A stretch of DNA of 64,000 nucleotides from NCBI GenBank assembly GCA_009908915.1, contig JAAAOJ010000034.1:1-64000 (forward strand), written 5' to 3'. The notes below the pieces were generated by a model. That model was given only the letters and a program-made list of their open reading frames with translations. It searched no databases and was not told the DNA's origin. Source of the DNA: Planctomycetota bacterium (GTDB taxonomy: Bacteria > Planctomycetota > Phycisphaerae > SM23-33). This document shows, in pieces, positions 8,195 through 17,023 of this stretch; positions within the stretch are counted from its first letter, which is position 1, and each line of letters opens with the position of its first letter. Both the position numbers and the translations under genes were made by a program.

Positions 8195-11100
8195 ATGAAA
8201 CTCACACGGGCCATCCTGTCAGGCTTCAAAAGCTTTGCCGACCGCACGGAGTTCGACTTCGACGCCGGTATCAGCTGCATCGTCGGGCCCAACGGCTGCG
8301 GCAAGAGCAATATTGTCGACGCCATCAAATGGGTCCTGGGCGAGCAGTCCGCCAAAAGCCTCCGTGGCGGCGAGATGCGCGACGTGATCTTCAACGGCTC
8401 GACCCGTCGCAAACCTGCCGGCATGGCCCAGGTGACGCTGGTCTTCGACAACACAGACGGCGTCCTGCAGCCGGCGCCCAACGGCGAGGCCGACACCTCC
8501 GACACCGTGGCCGTTACCCGCCGGCTCTACCGCTCGGGCCAGAGCGAATACCTCATCAACAAAACCCCCTGCCGTCTGCGGGACATCAAGGAAATGTTTC
8601 TCGATACCGGCATCGGCGCCGGGGCCTACAGCCTGATCGAGCAGGGCCGGGTCAGCCAGCTGCTCAATGCCAGCCAGGATGAACGCCGCGCGTTCTTCGA
8701 CGAGGCCGCCGGCATCAGCCGCTACAAGCGCCGTCGCCTGGAGGCCCAGCGAAAACTCGACCGCACCGAGCAGAACCTCTTCCGTGTCGAGGACATCCTC
8801 CGCGAGGTCGACAAGCAGTTGCGATCCATCAAAATCCAGGCCGGCAAGGCCCGCAACTACCAGGCCTACAGCCAGCATCTCAAGGAACTCCGCTCGCTGT
8901 ATCTGCTGGCCCAGTACCACCGGATGAAGCAGGACCGCGCGACCCGTCAGGCCGAACTCGAGCGCGAGGCCGACCGCCTTGCCGCCGTACAAGCCCACAT
9001 CAGCCGGCTGGAGAACAGCCAGTCGTCGGCCGAGGTAGAGAACGTCGAACTCGAAGAGGCCGCCCGGAACGACCAGTCGCGCATCGCGACGCTCGACTCA
9101 CAGATGAACACACTCACCGAGCGCGTCGAAATGCAGACCCGCCGCAGCCAGGAACTCGGCGACCAGATCGTCGCCCACGCCTCCAACGTCGAAGAACTCG
9201 AAGCCAGACTCGACGAAACCGCCAAGGACCACGCCCAGCGGCAGGTTGAACTCGACCGGGTGGCCTCCGAGGCCGACGACGTCCAAGCCCAGGCCGAGGC
9301 CAAACGCGAAGAATTCTCCGCCGGCGAGATGCGGCAGACCCGCCTCGAATCGGACCTCGAAGACGAAAGACAGGGCGTGACGGACCTGCTCCGCCGCGTG
9401 ACCCAACTGCACAACGAAGTCCGTGCGATCACCGTCAAACGCGAGAACCTCCACGGCGAACGCGACCGCATTGAGCGCCAGGCTGAGGACATCGCCGACG
9501 AACTCGAAGGGCTTTTCGAGGAGCGCGCCGAACTCGAAGCCGGCATCGCCGACGCCGAGGAAATCGTCGAGCAGACCGAGACCAAACTTGCCGATGTTAA
9601 GCAGTCACTCGGCGACCTCGAGGGCGATGAGCAGCACCTGCAGGCCGAACTGCTCGACGCCCGCGAACGGCGTAGCAACCTCACCGGGCGGATGAACACA
9701 CTCACCGAGATGCAGAAGAATCTTGATGGCGTCGCCGAGGGCACGCGAAAGGTCCTGGAGGCCCAGCGGGAAGGCCGCATCAACGCCGTCCACGGCATGC
9801 TGGGCGATTTTATCCAGACCGACACCGAGCACGCCATGCTCGTTGCGGCCGCCCTGGCCGGGGCCGACCAGCGACTGCTGGCCACCCACTACGGCGAGGT
9901 GCAGGCTCACGTCGAGGAGCTGGAAGCCATCCTCGGCGAAGGCGGCAGCGCCGAAATTTTCTGCCTCGACCGCATCGCCTCGGCCCCGAGTGACGACGTG
10001 ACCGTCTCGCCGCCCCAGGCGATGGCCCGCGTGATGGACTGGGTGACATTCGAGCCGTGGCTCGAGCCGATTATCTGGCACCTGCTGGGCCATACGCTCG
10101 TCGTGCCGACGCTGGCCGACGCGCGACTCGCCGCCGACGTCTGCCCCGAGGACTACCGCTTCGTGACCCTCGCCGGCGAAGTCTACGAGCCCGAAGGCTT
10201 GGTGCGACTCGCGGCCGCCTCCCAGGGCGGCGGACTCATCGCCCGGCGGAGCGAGCTGGCCGAAATCGACGAGACACTCGCCCACACCGAAGCGATCATC
10301 GAAACGCTCTCCCGCCAGGCCGCCGAAACGCGCGAACAGCGCGAGCATCTCGACGGGATCGTCCACTCGCTACGGACGTCCGTCTACGAGGCCACCTACG
10401 AAAGGCAGGAAGCCACCAAGCGGCTGGAGACACTCAACCAGCGGATCGAGGACCTCAAGCGACAGGCGCCCCTCGTGGCCCAGAACCTCGAAGGCCTCGA
10501 AAAGGACATCGAAGAATCCGTCCGCCGCGAACATGACACCAAGCAGAAGGCCGAGGAACTCGAAACCATCAAGGCCCAGCGCGATGAGCACATCGCCCAG
10601 CTCCAGCAGCAACTCGCCGCCGGCAAGAGCCACCAGGCCGACCTCGGCGAGGAACTGACGGGACTGAAGGTCCGTGTCGCCGCCGCCGAGCAGCGACGCC
10701 AGGCCCTCCGCGAGCAGGTCGATACGCTGGCCCACCGCAAGCAGGAGCAGGCCGAGCAACTCGAACATTCCCGCGAGGCCATCCAACTCGACCGCACCCG
10801 CAAAGCCGAAGCGGAAGCCGAGGCCCAGCGAGCCGGTGCCGCCATCGGCGACCTCCGCATGCAGAAAGAGCAGCTCGAAGACGAGTACAACGAAATCGAG
10901 GAATCCCGCCGTAGTATCGCCGAGCGGCTCGACGAGGTCCGCCGCGAACTCCGCAGCCACCGCGCCGAGGCCGAGCAGGTCTCCAGCGTCGTCGGCGACC
11001 TCCGCGTCAAACTCGGCGAAATCGACGCCCACGTAGCCGACATCAGCAACCGGGCCTCGGACGAAATGGGCATGGACCTCGCCACGCTCTACGAGGAATA

Positions 11101-11812
11101 CGACCACGACGACGAGCGCGACTGGGACGCCGTGGAAGCCGACATCGCCGACCTGCGCGGCAAGATCGAGCGGCTGGGCAACGTCAACATGGACGCCATC
11201 GAGGAACAGGACGACCTCGAACATCGCTACGAATTCCTGCAGGGCCAGATCGAGGACATTACCTCCTCGCAGCGGCAGCTCGAGGAGCTCATCCGCCGCC
11301 TGAACCGCGAGAGCCGCGACCGCTTCGCCGAGACGTTCAAGGCCGTTCGCGAGAACTTCCAGGCCCTCTTCCGCAAACTCTTCGGCGGCGGCAAGGCCGA
11401 CATCTTCCTGATCGACCCCGAGAACGAACTCGAAAGCGGCATCGAAATCGTCGCCCGGCCTCCGGGCAAGGAACTGCGAAGCATCTCGCTGCTGTCCGGT
11501 GGTGAGCGGGCCATGACCGCCATCGCCCTGGTCTTCAGCTTCTTCCAGGCGCGCCCCTCACCGTTCTGCGTGCTGGACGAAGTCGACGCCCCGCTGGACG
11601 AGGCCAACACCGGCCGCTACGGCGAGATCGTCAAGGAGTTCAGCAAGATCAGCCAGTTCATCATGATCACGCACGCCAAGCGCACGATGGCCTTCGGCGA
11701 CGTGCTCTACGGCGTGACCATGCAGGAACCGGGCGTCTCCACGCCAGTCAGCGTCCGCTTCGAGGAGGCCGCCGAGATGATCGACGACCAGCCCGTTGCC
11801 GCCGGCGCGTGA
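8195..11812 (+). CDS. smc: Chromosome segregation protein SMC
   Basis: A 1205-residue protein of standard SMC length. It is the ATPase that, as a dimer with ScpA/ScpB, compacts and segregates the chromosome. The N-terminal head carries Walker A GPNGCGKS at residues 32-39. Long heptad-rich coiled coils follow, and a hinge occupies about 528-675 (VHGMLGDFI...). The returning coiled coil leads to the C-terminal head with signature LLSGGERAM near 1099 and Walker B VLDEVDAPLDEAN near 1125. The start at 8195 gives the usual MKLTRAILSGFKSF opening. A weak GGGACGA lies upstream. scpA and scpB are not in the window. Base composition and codon use match neighbouring genes. Confidence 0.98.
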   Translation: MKLTRAILSGFKSFADRTEFDFDAGISCIVGPNGCGKSNIVDAIKWVLGEQSAKSLRGGEMRDVIFNGSTRRKPAGMAQVTLVFDNTDGVLQPAPNGEADTSDTVAVTRRLYRSGQSEYLINKTPCRLRDIKEMFLDTGIGAGAYSLIEQGRVSQLLNASQDERRAFFDEAAGISRYKRRRLEAQRKLDRTEQNLFRVEDILREVDKQLRSIKIQAGKARNYQAYSQHLKELRSLYLLAQYHRMKQDRATRQAELEREADRLAAVQAHISRLENSQSSAEVENVELEEAARNDQSRIATLDSQMNTLTERVEMQTRRSQELGDQIVAHASNVEELEARLDETAKDHAQRQVELDRVASEADDVQAQAEAKREEFSAGEMRQTRLESDLEDERQGVTDLLRRVTQLHNEVRAITVKRENLHGERDRIERQAEDIADELEGLFEERAELEAGIADAEEIVEQTETKLADVKQSLGDLEGDEQHLQAELLDARERRSNLTGRMNTLTEMQKNLDGVAEGTRKVLEAQREGRINAVHGMLGDFIQTDTEHAMLVAAALAGADQRLLATHYGEVQAHVEELEAILGEGGSAEIFCLDRIASAPSDDVTVSPPQAMARVMDWVTFEPWLEPIIWHLLGHTLVVPTLADARLAADVCPEDYRFVTLAGEVYEPEGLVRLAAASQGGGLIARRSELAEIDETLAHTEAIIETLSRQAAETREQREHLDGIVHSLRTSVYEATYERQEATKRLETLNQRIEDLKRQAPLVAQNLEGLEKDIEESVRREHDTKQKAEELETIKAQRDEHIAQLQQQLAAGKSHQADLGEELTGLKVRVAAAEQRRQALREQVDTLAHRKQEQAEQLEHSREAIQLDRTRKAEAEAEAQRAGAAIGDLRMQKEQLEDEYNEIEESRRSIAERLDEVRRELRSHRAEAEQVSSVVGDLRVKLGEIDAHVADISNRASDEMGMDLATLYEEYDHDDERDWDAVEADIADLRGKIERLGNVNMDAIEEQDDLEHRYEFLQGQIEDITSSQRQLEELIRRLNRESRDRFAETFKAVRENFQALFRKLFGGGKADIFLIDPENELESGIEIVARPPGKELRSISLLSGGERAMTAIALVFSFFQARPSPFCVLDEVDAPLDEANTGRYGEIVKEFSKISQFIMITHAKRTMAFGDVLYGVTMQEPGVSTPVSVRFEEAAEMIDDQPVAAGA

Positions 11813-11917
11813 TGACAGAGCGACCGATGTGTGCGACATTTTTCGGAGGCAGCGAAGATATTCCGCTGGCCGAAGACCGGCCTGGCTTCAGCCCCCCGCA
11901 GGGGCGACGGTCAATAG

Positions 11918-11937
11918 CCCCACGCGTCAGCGTGGGG
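11918..11937. repeat. REP-like palindrome (PTRQRG type)
   Basis: A perfect 8-bp inverted repeat, CCCCACGC / GCGTGGGG, with a GTCA loop. It differs in sequence from the REP family around the transposase at 53.5 kb, so at least two palindrome families are present in the window. Confidence 0.6.
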
Positions 11938-12118
11938 TTCGATACGCGCGAACGGTCAAGCTCCGTCAGGGGCGCCTTGACGCCGCGAAGACCCAAGGCG
12001 CCCTTTGCAGGGCTTTGCCTGCCCAACGTCCCAAACCCCCGGGCTGACGCCGCGTGGCTACTGAGCATCATCCCTGCGGGATTCAGTAGGACGCACCTTG
12101 CCGCAGACAACCACCGCG

Positions 12119-12147
12119 TTGAACTTTCGGGCATCGGGTGGTAGTTT
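12119..12147 (+). promoter_or_regulatory. Promoter of the secreted propeller-like gene
   Basis: TTGAAC at 12119-12124 and TAGTTT at 12142-12147 are separated by 17 bases. They lie 33 bases before the ATG, with GAAGGG at 12166-12171 as ribosome-binding site. Confidence 0.4.
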
Positions 12148-12179
12148 GGCGGCAACTTTACGCCTGAAGGGAACCTTGA

Positions 12180-13415
12180 ATGCATACGCACACGATTCGA
12201 CTCGTCAGTATCCTGGCCGTCCTGGCCACCGTCGCGCCTGGGCTACCTGCCGGCGAGTGTCAGCCCGCCAAGTCCGCCCAGCAAACCAAACTCCCTGCAG
12301 AAGGCATGGCCATATCCGTGCCGAAAGATGCCAGGCTGTCGAGCTTCGCTGTCAGTGATAATGGCCGGTATGTCGCTTATGGAATGCGACAGATTGAGCA
12401 GCAACGGTCCAATACCGTATTCGTTGACGCCATAACCGGCGATTCCGTCGAACTTCAGGCGATTAAAGGCATCGACAATCCCGAGGAGATTGTGAATCCC
12501 CGCTTGTATGGCATCGACGACCAGGGCCGGGCGTGCGTTCAGGTACGCCGGCAGTCACCCGAAACGATGGTTGATCAAGGGCTGTCGGGACAGCAATTCC
12601 TGTTGATCGACATTCCCAAGAAGGCGGTCCTGCCTCTTCCCAGCCTGGCCGAATTTCAGAAGGAGCGAATCGAGATCGAGTTTGCTCTTCTTAAGGACGA
12701 CTCCCTGATACTGGCCATCGAGGAGGGTTCCGCAATGAAATCGGTTCATGTCGATCTGGCGACCGGCAAGGCCACGCCGATTGCATTTGCGGGGTGGTGC
12801 ATTGGCATACTTTCAGACGGCAGCTATCTGATGGTTGGCGATCCGACAAGTGATGCCCTGGGAATGCAAAAGTCCGACATGAAAAAGGCGTGGCTTGTTC
12901 GCTACGAACCGAAAAAGCGCACGCGAAAAAAAATATTATCGGTATTGGACATAGAGGGGGGCTATGGCGGCATCCCAGGAATCAGCAAAGGTGGCCGTTA
13001 CATGGCAAGTGTGACTGGCAAACGCGGAGACGATGGGTTGCTGACATCGAGCGTTTCCGTCTATGACCTTACTCAAGAGGATGAATCGAAAGTACTCTGG
13101 AAGCGGGCGCTGCCTTGCAATGGCCCGGTCCAGTGGATGGCGTTCAGGATGGCTCTGGATGGGACGGTTATTCTTGCAAACGTTGATCACTCCGGCTCGG
13201 GCGGAAAGCCCAGGCCGACGATCAGCCTGTGGTCCATCACCAAGGAACAGGGGCCGACGGAAATTGAAAAAGAAATCGTTTCAAATGTTGGCGAAGGACC
13301 ACAAATGCTCCAGTCCCGCGTGTGGTATCTCCGTCCGGGCGATGGCGAGAAGCCGGCGACGTTGCATTCGATCGACCTCGGTAGCGCCGAGGCGCCGGAG
13401 GCCGGCGAGAAATAA
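12180..13415 (+). CDS. Secreted protein of unknown function, propeller-like
   Basis: A 411-residue protein with a signal peptide (hydrophobic ~9-20, small residues before ~25). The rest is a series of short beta-rich repeats carrying SDNGRYVAYG, KGGRYMASV and SDGSYLMVG. These resemble blades of WD40/TolB-type propellers, where an aspartate-glycine turn follows each strand. No catalytic motif is seen. GAAGGG is well placed before the ATG. The sequence is noticeably less GC-rich than smc and ribH on either side, with runs of A in places (for example near 12930), so recent acquisition is possible. It looks monocistronic, with its own promoter. Function unknown. Confidence 0.7.
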   Translation: MHTHTIRLVSILAVLATVAPGLPAGECQPAKSAQQTKLPAEGMAISVPKDARLSSFAVSDNGRYVAYGMRQIEQQRSNTVFVDAITGDSVELQAIKGIDNPEEIVNPRLYGIDDQGRACVQVRRQSPETMVDQGLSGQQFLLIDIPKKAVLPLPSLAEFQKERIEIEFALLKDDSLILAIEEGSAMKSVHVDLATGKATPIAFAGWCIGILSDGSYLMVGDPTSDALGMQKSDMKKAWLVRYEPKKRTRKKILSVLDIEGGYGGIPGISKGGRYMASVTGKRGDDGLLTSSVSVYDLTQEDESKVLWKRALPCNGPVQWMAFRMALDGTVILANVDHSGSGGKPRPTISLWSITKEQGPTEIEKEIVSNVGEGPQMLQSRVWYLRPGDGEKPATLHSIDLGSAEAPEAGEK

Positions 13416-13495
13416 TCGGCCGCCCGACCGCTTGCGGCAGCAGCCCGCCAGGTAACAAGAAAGCCTGTCTGGCACCCGCAAGTCCTGCGAATCGC

Positions 13496-13523
13496 TTGTC
13501 TTTGCCCGTGCGGTGCGTATACT
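13496..13523 (+). promoter_or_regulatory. ribH-nusB promoter
   Basis: TTGTCT at 13496-13501, a 16-base spacer and TATACT at 13518-13523, about 50 bases before the ribH start. This is one of the clearest sigma-70-type sites in the window. Confidence 0.55.
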
Positions 13524-13574
13524 GCATAGGATGTCGGCTGCTACAGGCGGCCGCAGACCACAGGAGCACCGAAC

Positions 13575-14048
13575 ATGAGCACCTACCAGGGACAACTGGT
13601 CGCAGCGGCCGACGCGACGTTCGCCATCGTCGTCAGCCGCTTCAACGAATTCATCACCAGCAAGCTGCTCGGCGGCGCGCTGGATGCGCTGGGCCGGCAC
13701 GACGTCGGCGAGGAGCGCATCGACATCGTCTGGTCGCCCGGCAGCTACGAGATTCCCGTCATCGCTCGTCGCCTCGCCGAAAGCGGTGAGTACGAGGCGG
13801 TCATCTGTCTGGGGGCCGTCATCCGCGGCGGCACGGACCACTACGAATACGTCGCCAGCGAGGTCGCCAAGGGCGTCGCCCAGGTGGGGCTGCAGACCTC
13901 CCTGCCGGTGATCTTCGGCGTGCTGACCTGCGAGACCGTCGAGCAGGCCGTCGACCGCGCCGGTGCCAAGAGCGGCAACAAGGGCGCCGAGGCCGCGATG
14001 GCCGCCATCGAAATGGCCAATCTCCTCAACGCCCTGCCCGGCACGTAG
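13575..14048 (+). CDS. ribH: 6,7-dimethyl-8-ribityllumazine synthase
   Basis: A 157-residue protein of normal family length. It condenses 5-amino-6-ribitylaminouracil with 3,4-dihydroxy-2-butanone 4-phosphate, the penultimate step of riboflavin synthesis, and usually forms pentamers or 60-mer shells. The family landmarks are present: SRFNEF at 21-26, the substrate-binding SPGSYEIP near 54-61, and [14 protein letters not shown] at 80-93 with the catalytic histidine at 89. AGGAG precedes the ATG by eight bases. nusB follows 53 bases later, a very common bacterial pairing, so the two are probably cotranscribed from the TATACT promoter upstream. No other riboflavin genes are nearby. Confidence 0.97.
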   Translation: MSTYQGQLVAAADATFAIVVSRFNEFITSKLLGGALDALGRHDVGEERIDIVWSPGSYEIPVIARRLAESGEYEAVICLGAVIRGGTDHYEYVASEVAKGVAQVGLQTSLPVIFGVLTCETVEQAVDRAGAKSGNKGAEAAMAAIEMANLLNALPGT

Positions 14049-14101
14049 CCCCCGCAACCGACCGTCGCCCCCAACCACTTTGACAAGCAAAGAGCCACCG
14101 C

Positions 14102-14614
14102 GTGAGCAACCAACACCGATCAAGACGTTTGGCCCTCCAGGCCCTGTGTTGCATCGACGCCCAGGGCCCCCAGGCATGGAACCTCGTGGAGGTCTTCATC
14201 CGCGACAGCCGCGAGTCCCCGCACATCGTCGATAACGCAATGGCCCTGCTGAAAAAGGCCTTCGACGATCGTCCGGCCTGCGATACACTGCTCCGCCGCC
14301 ACGCCCGCCGATGGGAACTGCCCCGCCTCGCGCTGGTCGACCGCAACGTTCTGCGGCTGGCCACCCACGAACTGCGCACCGGGCGCGACGACCCCAAGTC
14401 CACGATCAACGAAGCCCTGCGACTGGCCCGCGAGTTCTCCACCGCCGAGTCGCCGCGGTTCGTCAACGGCGTGCTCGATGCCGTCGCCCGCGAGCTGCGC
14501 GGCGAGACACCCACCGAAGCGCCCGCTGAAGCCCCGCGTGAAAACCCCACCCGCGCATCCAGCACCGACGAGGAGCCCGCCGTAGACGCCGACACCCCGT
14601 CAGACGACGAGTAG
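14102..14614 (+). CDS. nusB: Transcription antitermination factor NusB
   Basis: A 170-residue all-helical RNA-binding protein. With NusE (S10) it recognises boxA in rRNA leaders and allows RNA polymerase to pass terminators. The N-terminal SRRLALQALCCID and the later WELPRLALVDRNVLRLATHEL and FVNGVLDAVARELR segments are typical NusB. The start is GTG at 14102 with a weak AAAGAG upstream. After the family core (ending near 137), a ~30-residue acidic, proline/alanine-rich tail is added, which is not needed for the fold. It converges on thyA, with 21 bases between the stops. Confidence 0.93.
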   Translation: MSNQHRSRRLALQALCCIDAQGPQAWNLVEVFIRDSRESPHIVDNAMALLKKAFDDRPACDTLLRRHARRWELPRLALVDRNVLRLATHELRTGRDDPKSTINEALRLAREFSTAESPRFVNGVLDAVARELRGETPTEAPAEAPRENPTRASSTDEEPAVDADTPSDDE

Positions 14615-14635
14615 TCCACTCGCAGCCTGACCGGC

Positions 14636-15478
14636 CTATACCGAAATCGGCATCTTGATCGGCGACAGTGGATTGTAGTCGATGATCTCGAAGTCGTCCG
14701 GCATGTACGAGTAGATGTCCGTGGCGCGGCGAAGCTCGAGCCGAGGCGAGGCGGGCGTTTCGCGGCTGAGATATTCCTTCACGGCCTCGACCTGGTCGAG
14801 GTAGATGTGCGAGTCGCCGGTATTGTGGACGAACTCGTGCGGTCGATAGCCTAGCTGCTGGCAGAGCATATAGGTGAAGGCGGAGTAAAACTGGATGTTG
14901 GCGGGCACGCCGACGGGGTAGTCGGCCGACCGCTGCGTCAGCATGCCGCTGATGCGCTTCTCGGCGTCGACGTAGACCTGGAAGGTGTAGTGGCACGGCG
15001 GGAGGCGCATCTGGTCGAGTTGGCTGGGGTTCCAGTAGCTCACTACGTGTCGCCTGCCGAAGGGGTTCTCCCGGAGCTGGTCCATGAGATAGGCCAGTTG
15101 GTCCGTGCCGCCGGATTTCGCGGCGTAGTCGCCGTTGAAGTGGCGCATCTGGAAGCCGTATACCGGCCCGAGGTCCCCGGGGGCAAAGCCGTGTTGCTTC
15201 TCGAAATCTTCGCTGACCCACGGCGTCCAGAACCTCGCGCCGAGGTCGACGAGGTCGTTGTTGTTGGCGCTGCCAGAGAGCAGCCAGATCAGTTCGGCGA
15301 AGACCGCCCGCGGCCAAAGCTTGCGGCGCGTCACCAGCGGGAAATGCTCGTCGATGCGATACCGCGTCTGGTAGCCGAAGACGCTCAACGTGCCCGTGCC
15401 TGTTCGGTCCGGCCGTTCCACGCCGTTGTCGAGAATGTACTGGAGGGCCTGGTCGTAGGGCCCCATGATGTAGGCCAT
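14636..15478 (-). CDS. thyA: Thymidylate synthase (ThyA)
   Basis: A 280-residue enzyme that methylates dUMP to dTMP with methylene-tetrahydrofolate. The active-site cysteine is at 162 in LPPCHYTF. Upstream lies the phosphate-binding arginine in RPDRTGTGT, and RRHVVSYWNPSQLDQM and SADYPVGVPANIQFY follow, as in the family. The ATG at 15478 is preferred to a GTG at 15508 because GAAGG lies five bases before it and it gives a standard N-terminus. The GTG would add ten residues with no homologous counterpart. No dihydrofolate reductase gene is adjacent. Confidence 0.97.
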   Translation of the reverse strand: MAYIMGPYDQALQYILDNGVERPDRTGTGTLSVFGYQTRYRIDEHFPLVTRRKLWPRAVFAELIWLLSGSANNNDLVDLGARFWTPWVSEDFEKQHGFAPGDLGPVYGFQMRHFNGDYAAKSGGTDQLAYLMDQLRENPFGRRHVVSYWNPSQLDQMRLPPCHYTFQVYVDAEKRISGMLTQRSADYPVGVPANIQFYSAFTYMLCQQLGYRPHEFVHNTGDSHIYLDQVEAVKEYLSRETPASPRLELRRATDIYSYMPDDFEIIDYNPLSPIKMPISV

Positions 15479-15691
15479 CGCTGCCTTCTTGCGGTTGGCG
15501 TCCGGCACGGGAAACTGGCTGCAGCATACCCCGCGCCGCCGCGGCCGTCAATGCAACTGACCGGACGCCGGCCCGCGCCCGCCTGCTCGCCCCATACAAG
15601 GCAAAGGCCCGCAGATCGAAACCTGCGAGTTCTTGCTGATAGCCAATAGTCGGCGTTCTCTGCGAACGTCGAAGTCCGATGCCTCTGCGAG

Positions 15692-16876
15692 TTACGTCAG
15701 CAGTTCGGCGAGGCGGTCGATGCCCTTGTCGATCTGCTCGTCGCTGGCGGCGAAGCTCAGGCGGACGCAACGGTCCTCGCCGAACGCGCTGCCAGGCACG
15801 AGCGCGACCTTCACGCCGTCGAGGGCGGCCTTGGCGAAGCGCATCGAGTCGGTGACCTCTATGCCGGTGAGCGTGCGGCCGAAGTTGGCCGAGACGTCCG
15901 GGAAACAGTAGAACGCGCCGTCGGGTTTGACGCAGGTGACGCCGGGCAGCTCGTTGAGGCGTTTGCACATGTGCTGGCCACGCTTGGCGAAGGTCTGGCG
16001 CATCTCGGCGATGACGTCGGCCCCCTGAGGGTCGGTATAGGCGGCGAGGGCACCGGCCTGGGCGAAACTGACGGGGTTGGTGGTTTCCTGGCTGAGCAGT
16101 CGGCCCATGGCGGCGATGATCTCCTTAGGGCCGGTGACCCAGCCGAGTCGCCAGCCGGTCATAGCGAAGGTCTTGCTCAAGCCATTGAAGGTCAGCGTCC
16201 GTTCGGGCAGACGCGGGTCGAGGGTCGCAAAGCTGACGAACGGCTCGTCACCGTAGATGAGTTTTTCGTAGATTTCGTCGCTGAAGACGGCCAGGTCGGT
16301 CTGCAGGACGGCTTCAGCGATGGCCTGCAGTTCGGCCCGGGAGTACATCACGCCGGTGGGGTTGGAGGGACTGTTGAGGACCAGGATCTTGGCGTCGTCG
16401 GCGTGGTCGAGGATCTGCTGCGGCGAAATTTTGAAGTGGCTCTCGGGGCCGGCCGAGAGGATCACAGCGTCGCCGCCGGCGAGGCTGGCCTGGGCGGGAT
16501 AGCTCACCCAGTATGGCGCGGGGATCAGGACCTTCTCGCCCGGGTCCAGCATGCACTGGAAGGCGGCGTAGAAAGCGTGCTTGCCACCGAAGGTCATCAG
16601 GACCTGGACGGGGTCGACCTCGATGCCGTTCTCGGCGGAGAGCTTCTCGGCAATGACCTTCTTGAGAGCGGCGCCCTGCCGGGGGACGTACTTGGTATCG
16701 CCGGCCTGGAGAGCGGCAATGCAAGCGTCCTTGATGAACTGTGGCGTATCGAAATCAGGCTCGCCGGCGCCGAAACTGACAACGTCAATGCCGTCGGCCT
16801 TCATTTGCTTGGCCTTGGCGGTGATGCCGATGGTCGGACTCGCGGGGACCTGCTGAATACGTCGAGAAGGTTGCAT
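15692..16876 (-). CDS. aspC: Class I pyridoxal-phosphate aminotransferase, aspartate aminotransferase type
   Basis: A 394-residue fold-type I aminotransferase of the Ib subgroup. It interconverts aspartate plus 2-oxoglutarate with oxaloacetate plus glutamate, and some members also use prephenate. The PLP-binding lysine is K235 in NGLSKTFAMTGWRLGW. SPSNPTG near 169-175 and SDEIYE near 199-204 hold the cofactor, and the carboxylate-binding arginine is in CVRLSFA near the end. The ATG at 16876 is chosen because AAGGAG lies five bases upstream; a GTG two codons earlier overlaps that site. A strong minus-strand promoter precedes it (16908-16935). Exact substrate preference cannot be read from sequence. 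Confidence 0.92.
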   Translation of the reverse strand: MQPSRRIQQVPASPTIGITAKAKQMKADGIDVVSFGAGEPDFDTPQFIKDACIAALQAGDTKYVPRQGAALKKVIAEKLSAENGIEVDPVQVLMTFGGKHAFYAAFQCMLDPGEKVLIPAPYWVSYPAQASLAGGDAVILSAGPESHFKISPQQILDHADDAKILVLNSPSNPTGVMYSRAELQAIAEAVLQTDLAVFSDEIYEKLIYGDEPFVSFATLDPRLPERTLTFNGLSKTFAMTGWRLGWVTGPKEIIAAMGRLLSQETTNPVSFAQAGALAAYTDPQGADVIAEMRQTFAKRGQHMCKRLNELPGVTCVKPDGAFYCFPDVSANFGRTLTGIEVTDSMRFAKAALDGVKVALVPGSAFGEDRCVRLSFAASDEQIDKGIDRLAELLT

Positions 16877-16907
16877 GGACACTCCTTGTATCTCGAATCG
16901 AGTCTGT

Positions 16908-16935
16908 ACGATATCCGCGAATCGGCAAATGTCAA
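16908..16935 (-). promoter_or_regulatory. Aminotransferase promoter
   Basis: On the minus strand a consensus TTGACA (16935-16930), a 16-base spacer and TATCGT (16913-16908) lie 32 bases before the ATG. Confidence 0.6.
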
Positions 16936-16962
16936 GTGGCCAGACGAGTTTACGAACCGCGC

Positions 16963-16999
16963 AAAGAAACGGGCGACGCCCCGCAGGAGCCGCCGCCCG
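16963..16999 (-). terminator. Rho-independent terminator of the BRCT-like gene
   Basis: On the minus strand CGGGCG (16999-16994) pairs with CGCCCG (16975-16970) around a GC-rich loop, followed by TTTCTTT (16969-16963). It sits just after the coiled-coil gene stop and just before the aminotransferase promoter. Confidence 0.55.
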
Positions 17000-17023
17000 G
17001 AATGTAAACGCGCTAGGGTGTGG

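Larger units (their letters stand above)
11813..12179. other. Intergenic region with palindromic repeats and a promoter
   Basis: This 367-base gap has no supported gene. It holds a perfect 8-bp stem CCCCACGC-GTCA-GCGTGGGG at 11918-11937, a GCCCC...GGGGC stem near 11890-11904, and further short inverted repeats up to about 12060. Translated, the repeat yields the NSPTRQRG-type peptide that often appears as a spurious ORF in planctomycete genomes. A promoter for the next gene is listed separately. Confidence 0.5.

Noticed and set aside
8062-8682. Plus-strand frame of 206 codons overlapping the start of smc
   Set aside because: Arginine- and proline-rich shadow of smc; no ribosome-binding site.
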